From the NCBI RefSeq assembly GCF_030866785.1, contig NZ_CP133018.1, forward strand, positions 2,976,001 to 3,040,000: DNA of 64,000 nucleotides, given 5' to 3'. Numbering within the stretch: position 1 is the first letter of the stretch; each line of letters begins with the position of its first letter. The notes under the pieces are model-generated. The model had not been told where the DNA came from. It ran no database searches and saw nothing but the letters and a program-made list of their open reading frames with translations. The DNA is from Agromyces protaetiae (lineage in GTDB: Bacteria > Actinomycetota > Actinomycetes > Actinomycetales > Microbacteriaceae). This document shows, piece by piece, positions 34,217-42,706 of the stretch. The position numbers were made by a program, and so were the translations under genes.

Positions 34217-35089
34217 ATGACCACCGCCCCCGCCGACGGCCATCTGTACCACTGGGTCTTCACCCTGAGCTGCGCCGACGGCCCGGGCATCGTGCACGCC
34301 GTGAGCGGCGCGATCGTGGCGTCGCGCGGCAACATCACCGAGAGCCAGCAGTTCGCGAGCCTCGACACCGGCCGGTTCTTCATGCGGGTGCAGGTCGAGT
34401 CCCCCGCCGACCGGGCCGAGTTCGAGGCGGCCCTTCGGCCCGTCGTCGAGCAGTGGGACATGACCTGGCATCTCGACGAGGTCGGCCGCCCCCTGCGCAC
34501 GCTCGTGCTCGCGTCGACCGCCGGGCACTGCGTGAACGATCTGCTGTTCCGGCAGCGGGCCGGTCAGTTGCACGTGGAGATCCCGCTCGTGCTGTCGAAC
34601 CACGGCACGCTCCGCGACCTGGTCGACTTCTACGGCGTACCGTTCGAGTCGGCGCCCGTCACGGACCCGGATGCGAAGGCCGCGTTCGAACGGCGCATCC
34701 TCGACGCGGTCGAGGAGCATGACATCGAATTGGTCGTGCTCGCCCGGTACATGCAGATCCTCTCCCCTGAGCTGTGCGACGCACTCGCGGGCCGCTGCAT
34801 CAACATCCACCACTCGTTCCTGCCGGGGTTCAAGGGCGCGAATCCCTACCGGCAGGCGCACGCGCGCGGTGTGAAGCTCATCGGCGCCACGGCGCACTTC
34901 GTCACGAGCGACCTCGACGAAGGCCCGATCATCGAGCAGAACGTGGTCCGCGTGGACCACTCCCGGAACGTCGCCGAGCTCGTCGCGATCGGGCAGGACG
35001 AAGAGAGCCGCACGCTCAGCCAGGCGGTGAAGTGGTTCGCCGAGCGCCGCGTGCTGCTCGACGGTGCGCGCACGATCATCTTCCGCTGA
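34217..35089 (+). CDS. purU: Formyltetrahydrofolate deformylase
   Basis: 290 residues. An N-terminal ACT domain (FTLSCADGPGIVHAVSGAIVASRGNITESQQF) precedes a formyltransferase-fold hydrolase with LVLARYMQILS, the catalytic NIHHSFLPGFKGANPY and HFVTSDLDEGPIIEQ. The enzyme splits 10-formyl-THF into formate and THF. It balances the one-carbon pool fed by glyA and folD, 5-7 kb away. The next gene follows after 23 bases. Confidence 0.95.
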   Translation: MTTAPADGHLYHWVFTLSCADGPGIVHAVSGAIVASRGNITESQQFASLDTGRFFMRVQVESPADRAEFEAALRPVVEQWDMTWHLDEVGRPLRTLVLASTAGHCVNDLLFRQRAGQLHVEIPLVLSNHGTLRDLVDFYGVPFESAPVTDPDAKAAFERRILDAVEEHDIELVVLARYMQILSPELCDALAGRCINIHHSFLPGFKGANPYRQAHARGVKLIGATAHFVTSDLDEGPIIEQNVVRVDHSRNVAELVAIGQDEESRTLSQAVKWFAERRVLLDGARTIIFR

Positions 35090-35112
35090 GCACCTCGGTA
35101 GGATTGACGGTC

Positions 35113-35478
35113 GTGACCGACCCCGCACCACCGCCCATGCCGAAGATCGGCCCGAACGATGTCCTGCGCTTCCTGCTGGAGCTGTTCGCGTTCGTGACGC
35201 TCGCGCTGTGGGGGTTCCTGGCGTTCCCGCTGCCGTGGCCCGGTGTGCTGATCGGCATCGGTGCGCCGCTCGCCGCGGTGCTCCTCTGGGCCCTCTTCGT
35301 CTCGCCGAAGGCGGTGTTCCGCGTCGACCCGTTCGGCAAGGCGCTGGTGGAGATCGCCGTGTTCTCGGCGACGGCGATCGCGTGGTGGACCATGGGACAG
35401 CCGATCGTCGCGATCTTGACCGCCGTCGTCGCCGCGGTGAGCGGCATCATCAACGGCCGCAAGGAACTCGCGGGCTGA
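35113..35478 (+). CDS. YrdB/DUF2568-like small membrane protein
   Basis: 121 residues with four predicted membrane helices: FLLELFAFVTLALWGFLAF, GVLIGIGAPLAAVLLWALFV, EIAVFSATAIAWW and IVAILTAVVAAVSGII. This matches the YrdB family of unknown function. It starts at GTG 35113, 23 bases after purU, and may be co-transcribed. Confidence 0.75.
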   Translation: MTDPAPPPMPKIGPNDVLRFLLELFAFVTLALWGFLAFPLPWPGVLIGIGAPLAAVLLWALFVSPKAVFRVDPFGKALVEIAVFSATAIAWWTMGQPIVAILTAVVAAVSGIINGRKELAG

Positions 35479-35498
35479 GCTCGCACGGCGCGGCGCGG

Positions 35499-36674
35499 TC
35501 AGGTCGCGAGCGCGGCCTCTGGGTCGGGCTCCGCCGCACCGGCGGTGCGGAAGTGCCCGACCACCGAGAGCAGCGCGCCGCCCACGGCCCACGCGACGAG
35601 CACGAGCCAGGGGAAGGTCATGTCGGCCGCCGGAAAGTACGACAGCTCGCGAACGAGCGTCGCGGCCGCGCCCGGCGGGAACCACTGCCCCACCTCGCCC
35701 CACGGCACGGGGTAGAACTCCTTCGGCAATGCGACGCCCGAGATCGGGTTGGCGAACAACAGCATGACGATCGGGCCGACGGCGATGCCGGCCCGGCCGA
35801 AGAGCGCGACGAACCCGGTGATCGGCGCTGCGATCGCGGCGAGGGCGAGCGCGATCGCCACCGTGTTCAGCCACAGCTCGCCCTGCAGCGCCCCGAACCA
35901 CGGGCCGAGGATCGCGGCGAGCGCGAGCCCGCCGACGAGCGCGTAGACGCCGACCGCGAGCAGCCGCCGGAGCGCGCCGATCACGACGACCGAGATCGCG
36001 ATGCCGCCGATCATGCCGCCGAGCACGAGCGGGAACAGCGCTGCCGAGAGCCCGGTGCCGCGCGGGTCGGTGTCGGCGAGCGGCACGACGTCGGTCACGG
36101 CGACGTCGATGTGCGGTGGCGCGGACGGCGCCCCGGCGGCCTGCGCCGCAGCGGCGGCCTGCGCGTTGACGCCCTGCTCGAGTTGGCCGCCGAGCGCGGT
36201 GAGCAGCTGCACGACGACGAGGCTCGACGCCGACGAGGTGAGCACCTCCGGTTCGGGGCCGAGCACGATCGCGCCGTAGACCTCGCGGGCCTCGATGGCG
36301 TCGACCGCGGCGTCGCGGTCGACGACCGTGTCGAACGCGATCACACCGGGCTGGGCGTCGTCGACCGCCTGCTCGGCCGCGGTGACGGCCTCGGCCGGTC
36401 CGGCGATGGCGATGGGCAGGTCGCGCGGTGCGGCCGTGATCGACGGCCACGAGAACGCGAGCACGATCACGGAGACGAGTGCGGCGAGCCCGATTCCCAG
36501 CGCGATCACGCGCGCGATGGGCGTGTGCGTCGCTGTGGTCGGCGGATGCCCCGGGCCCGGCGCCGTACTCGAGCCGCCGCTCGGGCCATGGCCCGAGCCA
36601 CGGTCCGGGCCGTGCGCCCGGCCGGGCCCGTCATCGGCCGGCTGTGCCGCGAGCGACGTGTCGTGTCGAGACAT
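35499..36674 (-). CDS. YhgE/ABC-2-like membrane protein under TetR control
   Basis: About 391 residues. A Pro/Gly/His-rich cytoplasmic N-terminus precedes a membrane helix (VIALGIGLAALVSVIVLAFSW), an extracellular domain of about 160 residues (GVIAFDTVVDRDAAVDAIEAREVYGAIV) and about five more helices. The pattern is that of YhgE/Pip-type or ABC-2-type export proteins, often paired with a divergent TetR repressor. ATG 36674 is preferred because GGAGG lies five bases upstream; ATG 36686 is an alternative. Confidence 0.7.
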   Translation of the reverse strand: MSRHDTSLAAQPADDGPGRAHGPDRGSGHGPSGGSSTAPGPGHPPTTATHTPIARVIALGIGLAALVSVIVLAFSWPSITAAPRDLPIAIAGPAEAVTAAEQAVDDAQPGVIAFDTVVDRDAAVDAIEAREVYGAIVLGPEPEVLTSSASSLVVVQLLTALGGQLEQGVNAQAAAAAQAAGAPSAPPHIDVAVTDVVPLADTDPRGTGLSAALFPLVLGGMIGGIAISVVVIGALRRLLAVGVYALVGGLALAAILGPWFGALQGELWLNTVAIALALAAIAAPITGFVALFGRAGIAVGPIVMLLFANPISGVALPKEFYPVPWGEVGQWFPPGAAATLVRELSYFPAADMTFPWLVLVAWAVGGALLSVVGHFRTAGAAEPDPEAALAT

Positions 36675-36686
36675 CCGATCCTCCAT

Positions 36687-36708
36687 AAAAAACGAACCCT
36701 CGTTCTTT
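36687..36708. promoter_or_regulatory. TetR operator candidate
   Basis: AAAAAACGA-ACCC-TCGTTCTTT is an inverted repeat with 8 of 9 arm positions matching. It lies between the divergent membrane-protein gene and the TetR gene, directly before one possible start of the former. It is clearly AT-rich compared with its surroundings. Confidence 0.65.
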
Positions 36709-36750
36709 ATAGTCCTCCCGCGGCCTATGCTTGTCAAGCAAGGAGGCCCC

Positions 36751-37341
36751 ATGCCCAAGGTGTCCGACGCCCACCGTGCCGCGCGGCGCACGCAGATCCT
36801 CGGCGCGGCCGTGCGCTGCTTCGCCCGGAAGGGCTATCGCGGCACGTCGATGAGCGAGATCATCGACGAATCCGGCCTGTCGGCCGGAGCCATCTACGGA
36901 CACTTCGACGGCAAGCAGGAACTGTTCGCCGCCGTCGCCGAACAGGTGCTCGCGGCACGCGAAGAGGATCTGAACACGCGCCACCCCGACGGCACGCCGC
37001 TCAGCCCCGGGGAGCTCATGCGCACGCTGCTCGACGGGTTCCGTCGCGAGCCGTTCAGCCACGTGGTCGTCCAGCTGTGGGCGGAGGCCGCGATCGACCC
37101 CGAGATCAGACGACTGGCGAACGTCGTGTTCGCACGCCTTCGCGCCACCGTCGTGTCGCACCTCACCGAATGGGCCACGGCCGACCCTCGCCGCGGCGAG
37201 GGCGACCCCGAGGCGTGGGCGCGGCGCGTCGCGCCGGTCGTCCTCGCGGTCGCTCCGGGCTTCATGGTGCAGCGCGCGATCGTCGAGGACTTCGACGACG
37301 AGGCCTACCTCTCAGCGCTCGCCGAGACGCTCCCGCACTGA
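36751..37341 (+). CDS. TetR-family repressor
   Basis: 196 residues. The N-terminal helix-turn-helix is QILGAAVRCFARKGYRGTSMSEIIDESGLSAGAIYGHFDGKQELFAAV, the standard TetR pattern. The C-terminal ligand domain is not diagnostic. AAGGAGG precedes the ATG. It probably controls itself and the divergent membrane protein through the repeat at 36687-36708. Confidence 0.9.
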   Translation: MPKVSDAHRAARRTQILGAAVRCFARKGYRGTSMSEIIDESGLSAGAIYGHFDGKQELFAAVAEQVLAAREEDLNTRHPDGTPLSPGELMRTLLDGFRREPFSHVVVQLWAEAAIDPEIRRLANVVFARLRATVVSHLTEWATADPRRGEGDPEAWARRVAPVVLAVAPGFMVQRAIVEDFDDEAYLSALAETLPH

Positions 37342-37354
37342 ACGCATCGACCGC

Positions 37355-37426
37355 GCGATGGAGGACGTTTCTCGCACCGGAGGTCGGAACCGTTCGACCT
37401 CGGACACGAGAAGTGTCCTCCATCGC
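37355..37426. terminator. Long imperfect hairpin between the convergent tetR-type gene and nagB
   Basis: The outer arms GCGATGGAGGAC (37355-37366) and GTCCTCCATCGC (37415-37426) pair perfectly. The inner parts TTCTCG and AGGTCG pair with CGAGAA and CGACCT around unpaired bases. Lying between convergent genes, it can stop transcription from both sides. Its sequence is related to the perfect hairpin at 14115-14170, which is not in a terminator position. Confidence 0.65.
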
Positions 37427-37452
37427 GACGGGATGGGTCAGATGCGTTCAGG

Positions 37453-38238
37453 TCAGATGCCCTGCCAGGCGGGCTTGTTCGCCCAGGCGTGGCGGTAGTA
37501 GTCGAGGTGCTCCAGGCCGGAGGCCGCGGCCTCGTCGACGATCACGGTCGTGTGCGGGTGCAGCTGGATGGCCGACCCGGGCTGGTTCGCGGACACGGGC
37601 CCCTCGACGGCCGCGGCGACGGCCGGCGCCTTCGCCTCGCCGAACGCGAGGAGGACGAGGTGTCGCGCCCTGAGGATGGTGCCGATGCCCTGCGTGATGC
37701 AGTGCATGGGCACGTCCGACGGCGAGTCGAAGAATCGCGCGTTGTCGGTCCGGGTCTGCTCCGTGAGGGTCTTGACCCGGGTCAACGACGCCAGCGACGA
37801 ACCCGGCTCGTTGAACCCGATGTGCCCCGTGCGGCCGATGCCGAGGATCTGCAGGTCCACGCCGCCGGCGGCGACGATGGCCCGCTCGTAGTCCGCGCCG
37901 GCATGCTCGATGCCCGCGGGGTCACCGTTCGGCACGCGCACGAGCTCAGGCGTGAGCCCGAGGGGCTCGACGACCTCGCGCGTGATAACCGCGCGGTAGT
38001 GCTCCGGATGCCCCGGCGGGAGCCCCACGTACTCGTCGAGCGCGAACCCGCGCACGCCACGCACGTCGACGCGGTCGTCGTGGATGCGGCGGGCGAGCGC
38101 CTGGTACGTCGCGATGGGTGTCGATCCGGTGGCGAGGCCCAACACGGCGTCGGGCTTCTCCCGGATCAGTGCGACGATGGCGCCGGCGACGAGCTCCCCG
38201 GCCTCGGCCTCTCCGGGCACGATCACGACCTCTGCCAT
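37453..38238 (-). CDS. nagB: Glucosamine-6-phosphate deaminase
   Basis: 261 residues. It converts glucosamine-6-phosphate to fructose-6-phosphate and ammonia. Visible: AVLGLATGSTPIATYQAL, the active-site FALDEYVGLPPGHPEHYRAVI and LGIGRTGHIGFNEPGSSL. TAGGAGAGG precedes ATG 38238, which lies 16 bases inside the end of the ROK kinase gene. It is the last gene of the amino-sugar operon. No nagA (deacetylase) is present in the window. Confidence 0.95.
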   Translation of the reverse strand: MAEVVIVPGEAEAGELVAGAIVALIREKPDAVLGLATGSTPIATYQALARRIHDDRVDVRGVRGFALDEYVGLPPGHPEHYRAVITREVVEPLGLTPELVRVPNGDPAGIEHAGADYERAIVAAGGVDLQILGIGRTGHIGFNEPGSSLASLTRVKTLTEQTRTDNARFFDSPSDVPMHCITQGIGTILRARHLVLLAFGEAKAPAVAAAVEGPVSANQPGSAIQLHPHTTVIVDEAAASGLEHLDYYRHAWANKPAWQGI

Positions 38239-39146
38239 GCAACCTCTCCTACGAGCGCCGCACCGACTGCGGCGGCCGGGAATCCCGGCGGGACGATCTG
38301 TACGCGACTCGACAGGTCGAGCGACGCAAGGAACGGCGATACGGCCGACCACTCATCGAGCACCCGGCGCACGCCTTCCTCGAGCCTATCGCCCAGAGCG
38401 GAGAGTCCTCCGCCGATGACGACCGTGTCGACATCGGTCGTGAGCACCAGGATCCGCACGGCCGAGGCGACACCGGTGAGGAACCGGTCGCGCACCTCGA
38501 CGGCGCGCAGGTCGCCGTCGGCGGCGCGCTCGAACAGGTCGAGCGCGGGCAACGGATGCCTCGTCGGCCACGCCCTCGTGATCGAAGAGCCCGAGGCGAT
38601 CGTCTCGAGGCATCCCTGCTGGCCGCAGCTGCAGCGTTCGCCGGCCGGATCGACCGGGATGTGGCCGATCTCGCCCGCGATCCCGCGGTCGCCGCGCAAC
38701 AGCGCACCGTCGAGCACGATGCCCGCGGCGAGCCCCGTGCCGAGGTTGAGGAAGGCCATCGCGTGCGGCGCGCCACCGGCGCCCGCGAGCAGGTGATGGG
38801 CACCGAGCGCTGCGGCCTTCACATCGTTCTCGATCCGCACGGCGACGCCGAGCCGGTCGGCGATGCGGTCGCCGAGGTCGAGCCCGTCGAGTCCGAGGTT
38901 CACCGCGTGCTGCACGCGCCCGGTCCGGGCATCGACGGCGCCCGGGATGCCGATGCCGATCGACCCGAACGCGGTCGCCTCGAGACCGGCGAGCTCGCTC
39001 ATGCGTTCGACGGCCAACAGCGCCGTCGCGACCACGTCGTCGGCTCCGAACCCCGTCGGCATGCGGATCTGCTCGCCGATCCGGCCGTCGGCGTCGAGCA
39101 GCACCCCGGCGGTCTTCGTGCCACCGATGTCGATGCCGAGCCTCAC
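38223..39146 (-). CDS. ROK-family sugar kinase
   Basis: 307 residues. The ATP-binding LGIDIGGTKTAGVLLD is at the N-terminus. The zinc-binding ROK signature is GEIGHIPVDPAGERCSCGQQGCLE. It is a glucokinase- or N-acetylglucosamine-kinase-like enzyme; context between a GH3 glycosidase and nagB points to GlcNAc or glucosamine. Its ATG overlaps the GH3 stop by four bases. Confidence 0.88.
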   Translation of the reverse strand: MRLGIDIGGTKTAGVLLDADGRIGEQIRMPTGFGADDVVATALLAVERMSELAGLEATAFGSIGIGIPGAVDARTGRVQHAVNLGLDGLDLGDRIADRLGVAVRIENDVKAAALGAHHLLAGAGGAPHAMAFLNLGTGLAAGIVLDGALLRGDRGIAGEIGHIPVDPAGERCSCGQQGCLETIASGSSITRAWPTRHPLPALDLFERAADGDLRAVEVRDRFLTGVASAVRILVLTTDVDTVVIGGGLSALGDRLEEGVRRVLDEWSAVSPFLASLDLSSRVQIVPPGFPAAAVGAALVGEVAWQRS

Positions 39147-40714
39147 TCCGTCACCGCCGGACGGTCGGGAGCGGATGCCGCGCCGGTGAGCGCCTGACCG
39201 ATCGTGGCGATGAGGGCCGCGCCGGCAACGCGGGACGCGCCGAAGCTCGCGACGTCGGCGTAGGCGCGGTCCTCACCCGGCCAGCCCAGATCGCAGACGA
39301 CCACGTCGTCCCGCGCCGCGCGGAGCGCGTCGACCGCGGCGACCGCGAACGCATGCCGGTGCAGATCCTTGCCGATCACGAGCACCGGACCCGCGAGCCC
39401 CTCCGGGTCCGCGAGCGGCGCCACGTCGGCGAGGGCCAGCACCCGGGCGGTGCTGAGCCAGGAGGGGCGGCTCGCGCCCGCCTCGGCCGCGAACGGCCCC
39501 CACGGCACCGACCCGACCGCGATGTTCGCGACCGTGTCCACGCGGACGACCGTGCCGATCCGCTGCCGGCCCGCGAGCACGTCGAGCGAGCCGGTACGGA
39601 GGTCGAACGCGCGGGCGATCGCCTCCGGCGGCACGATCGGTTCGGCGGCGGCCGGCTCAGCCGGCACGGCCGCGGACGCCGCGGTCGCCGGCACCGGCGG
39701 AGCCGTCGTCGCCAACGCACGTACCCGCCCGGCCGCGTCGGCGACGCGCGCACGTGACAGCCGGCCATCGGCGACCGCACGAGCAACGGCGGCCACCATC
39801 GCCTCGATGGTCTCCTCCGAGACATCCGTGCCGATGCAGAGCAGATCGCACCCGGCCGCGAGCGCGAGCACCGCCGCCTCCGGGATGCCGCGCCCGCCGC
39901 TGGCGCCGCGCATGTCGAGCGCGTCGGAGACGATGACGCCCTCGAAGCCGAGCTCATCCCGGAGCAGGCCGCCGAGGATGCGTGGTGAGAGCGTGGCCGG
40001 CAGCTCGGCATCGAGCTGCGGCAGCAGGATGTGGCTCGTCATGATCGAACGCGTCCCGGCCTCGATCGCGGCGCGGAACGGCACCAGCTCGCGCGACCGC
40101 AGCTCGCTCAGCGGGAGATCGACGACGGGAAGCGCCAGGTGCGAGTCCTCCGCCGTGTCCCCGTGGCCCGGGAAATGCTTGGCGCTCGCGGCGACACCGG
40201 TCGACTGCACGCCGCGCGTCCACGCGGCCGTGTGCCGAGCCGCGAGCGCCGGGTCCGCGCCGAAGCTGCGCACCCCGATGACGGGGTTCGCCGCATTGCT
40301 GTTCACGTCGGCATCCGGGGCGAAGGTCATCGTGATCCCCACCGAGGCGAGCGCCTCCCCCACGGCCCGCGCCACGCGTTCGGTGAGCTCGACGTCGTCG
40401 AGCCGGCCCAGCAGCGCGTTCCCCGGATACGGCGAGCCGGTCGCGACGTGCAGACGGGTGACGTCGCCGCCCTCCTCGTCGATCGCGACGACCGACGCGG
40501 GCCCCGCCTCGCGCAGCGCCGCGACCAGCCCCCGGAGCTGGCCAGGCGAGGCCACGTTCGATCCGAACAGGCAGACGCCGCCGAGCCCGTCACGGAGGAG
40601 GCCGAGCAGCCAGCCCGGGGCATCCGGCCCCTCGAAGCCCGGAAGCAGGGTCGCGAGGATGTCGCGGCGCAGCGCGCCGTCGGCTGCGGGTGCGGTGGGT
40701 GCCTGCGCGCTCAT
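39143..40714 (-). CDS. Glycoside hydrolase family 3, NagZ-type beta-N-acetylhexosaminidase
   Basis: 523 residues. The NagZ hallmark KHFPGHGDTAEDSH (179-192) carries the catalytic His/Asp dyad, and the nucleophile is D264 in IVSDALDM. Such enzymes release beta-linked GlcNAc from cell-wall or chitin-derived oligosaccharides. There is no signal peptide, so it acts in the cytoplasm on imported sugars. A C-terminal domain of about 150 residues (VDTVANIAVGSVPW, VLVIGKDLHRHA) extends beyond the minimal NagZ. Both ends overlap neighbours by four bases (ATGA). Confidence 0.88.
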   Translation of the reverse strand: MSAQAPTAPAADGALRRDILATLLPGFEGPDAPGWLLGLLRDGLGGVCLFGSNVASPGQLRGLVAALREAGPASVVAIDEEGGDVTRLHVATGSPYPGNALLGRLDDVELTERVARAVGEALASVGITMTFAPDADVNSNAANPVIGVRSFGADPALAARHTAAWTRGVQSTGVAASAKHFPGHGDTAEDSHLALPVVDLPLSELRSRELVPFRAAIEAGTRSIMTSHILLPQLDAELPATLSPRILGGLLRDELGFEGVIVSDALDMRGASGGRGIPEAAVLALAAGCDLLCIGTDVSEETIEAMVAAVARAVADGRLSRARVADAAGRVRALATTAPPVPATAASAAVPAEPAAAEPIVPPEAIARAFDLRTGSLDVLAGRQRIGTVVRVDTVANIAVGSVPWGPFAAEAGASRPSWLSTARVLALADVAPLADPEGLAGPVLVIGKDLHRHAFAVAAVDALRAARDDVVVCDLGWPGEDRAYADVASFGASRVAGAALIATIGQALTGAASAPDRPAVTE

Positions 40715-41628
40715 CCCTTCACCGCCCCGCTCACGAGCCCGCTCGTCATGCGCGCCTGCACGATCAGGAAGAACACGATCACCGGGATCGCCATGAGCGT
40801 CGAGCCCGCCATGATCGCGGCCCAGTTCGTCGTTCCGTTCGCCACGAGGAATGTGCGCAGCCACACCGGCAGCGTCATCATCTCGGGCCGGGCGTTGAGC
40901 ACGAGTGCGAACACGAACTCGTTCCAGGCCTGGATGAAGCCGAACACACCCGTCGCGACGAGCCCGGGCGCGAGCAGCGGGAACGTGACCCGCCAGAAGG
41001 CACCGAACCTCGAGCAGCCGTCGATCATGGCGGCCTCCTCGAGATCGACGGGCACCCCGTTGACGAAGCCGCGCAAGGTCCAGATCGTGAACGGCAGCAC
41101 GGTCGCGATGTAGACGAGCGTCAGACCGATGATCGTGTTCAGCAGCTGCCAGCCGTCGATCACCCGGAACACCGAGACGATCATGGCCTCGCCCGGGATC
41201 ATCTGGATCACGAGGATCGTGATGATGAACGCGCGGCGCGATGTGAACCGGAACCTCGTGACCGCGACGGACGCGGCGAACGCGAAGAGCAGCGCCACGA
41301 CGACCGTCGTGAGCGTCACGACCAGCGAGTTGCCGGCCGCGGGCAGGAACGGGGTACGGCCCGGATCGAACAGCACGGTCTCGTAGTTGCGGAGCGTGAA
41401 GTTGTCGGGCCAGAAGTGCAGCTCGGAGCCGCGGATCTGGTTGTTCGGCTGCAGCGAGGTGTTCACCATCCAGTAGACCGGGAACACGAACACGGCGAAC
41501 AACACGATCGACACGGCGCAGTAGACGACGGTTGCACCACGGCGACGCAGCGAGCCGCGGCGGCGCACCGCACCGCCCCTGGTGGTGGTGGCGCCGGCGG
41601 TGGTGGCGGCGGTGGCGGTGACGGTCAC
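40711..41628 (-). CDS. Sugar ABC transporter permease (MalG type)
   Basis: 305 residues with six membrane helices. The EAA loop is seen in VPVDLEEAAMIDGCSRFGAFWRVTFPLLAPGL. Starts at GTG 41628 after AAGGAGGAGGAG and overlaps the MalF-type stop (GTGA). The N-terminus is Thr/Arg-rich. With the next gene and the binding protein it forms a CUT1 importer. No ATP-binding subunit is in the operon, so a shared MsiK-like ATPase elsewhere is expected. Confidence 0.92.
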   Translation of the reverse strand: MTVTATAATTAGATTTRGGAVRRRGSLRRRGATVVYCAVSIVLFAVFVFPVYWMVNTSLQPNNQIRGSELHFWPDNFTLRNYETVLFDPGRTPFLPAAGNSLVVTLTTVVVALLFAFAASVAVTRFRFTSRRAFIITILVIQMIPGEAMIVSVFRVIDGWQLLNTIIGLTLVYIATVLPFTIWTLRGFVNGVPVDLEEAAMIDGCSRFGAFWRVTFPLLAPGLVATGVFGFIQAWNEFVFALVLNARPEMMTLPVWLRTFLVANGTTNWAAIMAGSTLMAIPVIVFFLIVQARMTSGLVSGAVKG

Positions 41629-42620
41629 AGCTCCTCCTCCTTGACGACCTGGCGGACGTAGTACAGCGAGATCGACATGACGATGATCGCGGTGATCACG
41701 GCGATCGCACCGCCCGAGCCGAAGTCGCCGCCCGCGATCGAGATCTGGTAGATGTACACGCCGAGCGTGCTGGTCTGCTCGCGGATGCCGCCGATGTCCT
41801 GCAGCGCGAAGATCTGCGTGAACACCTTCAGATCCCAGATGATCTGCAGGATCGTGGTGATCAGGAAGATCGGCTTCAGGTACGGGAAGATGATGAGGCG
41901 GAACCGCTGGACCCCGCCGGCCCCGTCGAGTTGCGCGGCCTCGAGCACCTCGTCGGGCACCTGGGTGAGGCCCGCGTAGAGCGTGAACGCCACGAACGGC
42001 ACCGCGCCCCATACGACGATGATCCCGGCGACGAAGAAGAAGCTCAGCGGTTCGATGAGCCAGGGGTGCTGCCGGAACTCCTCGAGCCCGAACGCGTTGA
42101 CGAGCACGTGGTTGACGACGCCGTAGGCGGAGTCGAACATCCAGCCCCAGACGATCGTCGCGGTCAGCGCGGGCATCGCCCAGGCCAGCAGCATGCCCAC
42201 CGAGAGCAGGATGCGGAAGGCCTTCGGCAACCGGGTCAGCAGCAGCGCGATCAGCGTGCCGAGCAGCATCGTCACGACCACGCACACCGCGGCGAAGACG
42301 AGGCTGCGGATCAGCACCTGATAGAACGCCGCATCGGTCAGGACGTCGGTGTAGTTCTCGAACCACACCCAGGTCGGCGGCGCACCGAACACCTGCGCCC
42401 GGCCGAACTCCTGGAACGAGGTGACCAGGAGCTGGATCAGCGGCCAGCCGACGATGGCCGCCAGCACGATGCTCGCCGGCACGAGGAGCGCGTACGGGGT
42501 GAAGCCGCCGCGGCGGCGGCTGCGCCGCCGGTTCCGCGCGGGCGGTGGCTCAGGGGCGACGAGTCGCTCACCCTCGACGGCGCTCGGCGCGGCGCCGGGG
42601 GTGCGGTCGACCGTGGTCAT
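41625..42620 (-). CDS. Sugar ABC transporter permease (MalF type)
   Basis: 331 residues. Six core helices (FTPYALLVPASIVLAAIVGWPLIQLLVTSF and following) and the EAA motif EVLEAAQLDGAGGVQRFRLIIFPYLKP. The N-terminal 35 residues are charged and Pro/Arg-rich. It pairs with the MalG-type subunit, whose start it overlaps, to carry oligosaccharides delivered by the lipoprotein encoded upstream. Confidence 0.93.
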   Translation of the reverse strand: MTTVDRTPGAAPSAVEGERLVAPEPPPARNRRRSRRRGGFTPYALLVPASIVLAAIVGWPLIQLLVTSFQEFGRAQVFGAPPTWVWFENYTDVLTDAAFYQVLIRSLVFAAVCVVVTMLLGTLIALLLTRLPKAFRILLSVGMLLAWAMPALTATIVWGWMFDSAYGVVNHVLVNAFGLEEFRQHPWLIEPLSFFFVAGIIVVWGAVPFVAFTLYAGLTQVPDEVLEAAQLDGAGGVQRFRLIIFPYLKPIFLITTILQIIWDLKVFTQIFALQDIGGIREQTSTLGVYIYQISIAGGDFGSGGAIAVITAIIVMSISLYYVRQVVKEEEL

Positions 42621-42706
42621 GGCATCTCCTCAGGGTCGAGGCGGGACGCGGTGCGGCGGCGGGGTGGCCGCCGCACCGCGGTGATCCGGCGAGGCTGCTG
42701 GCGGCG

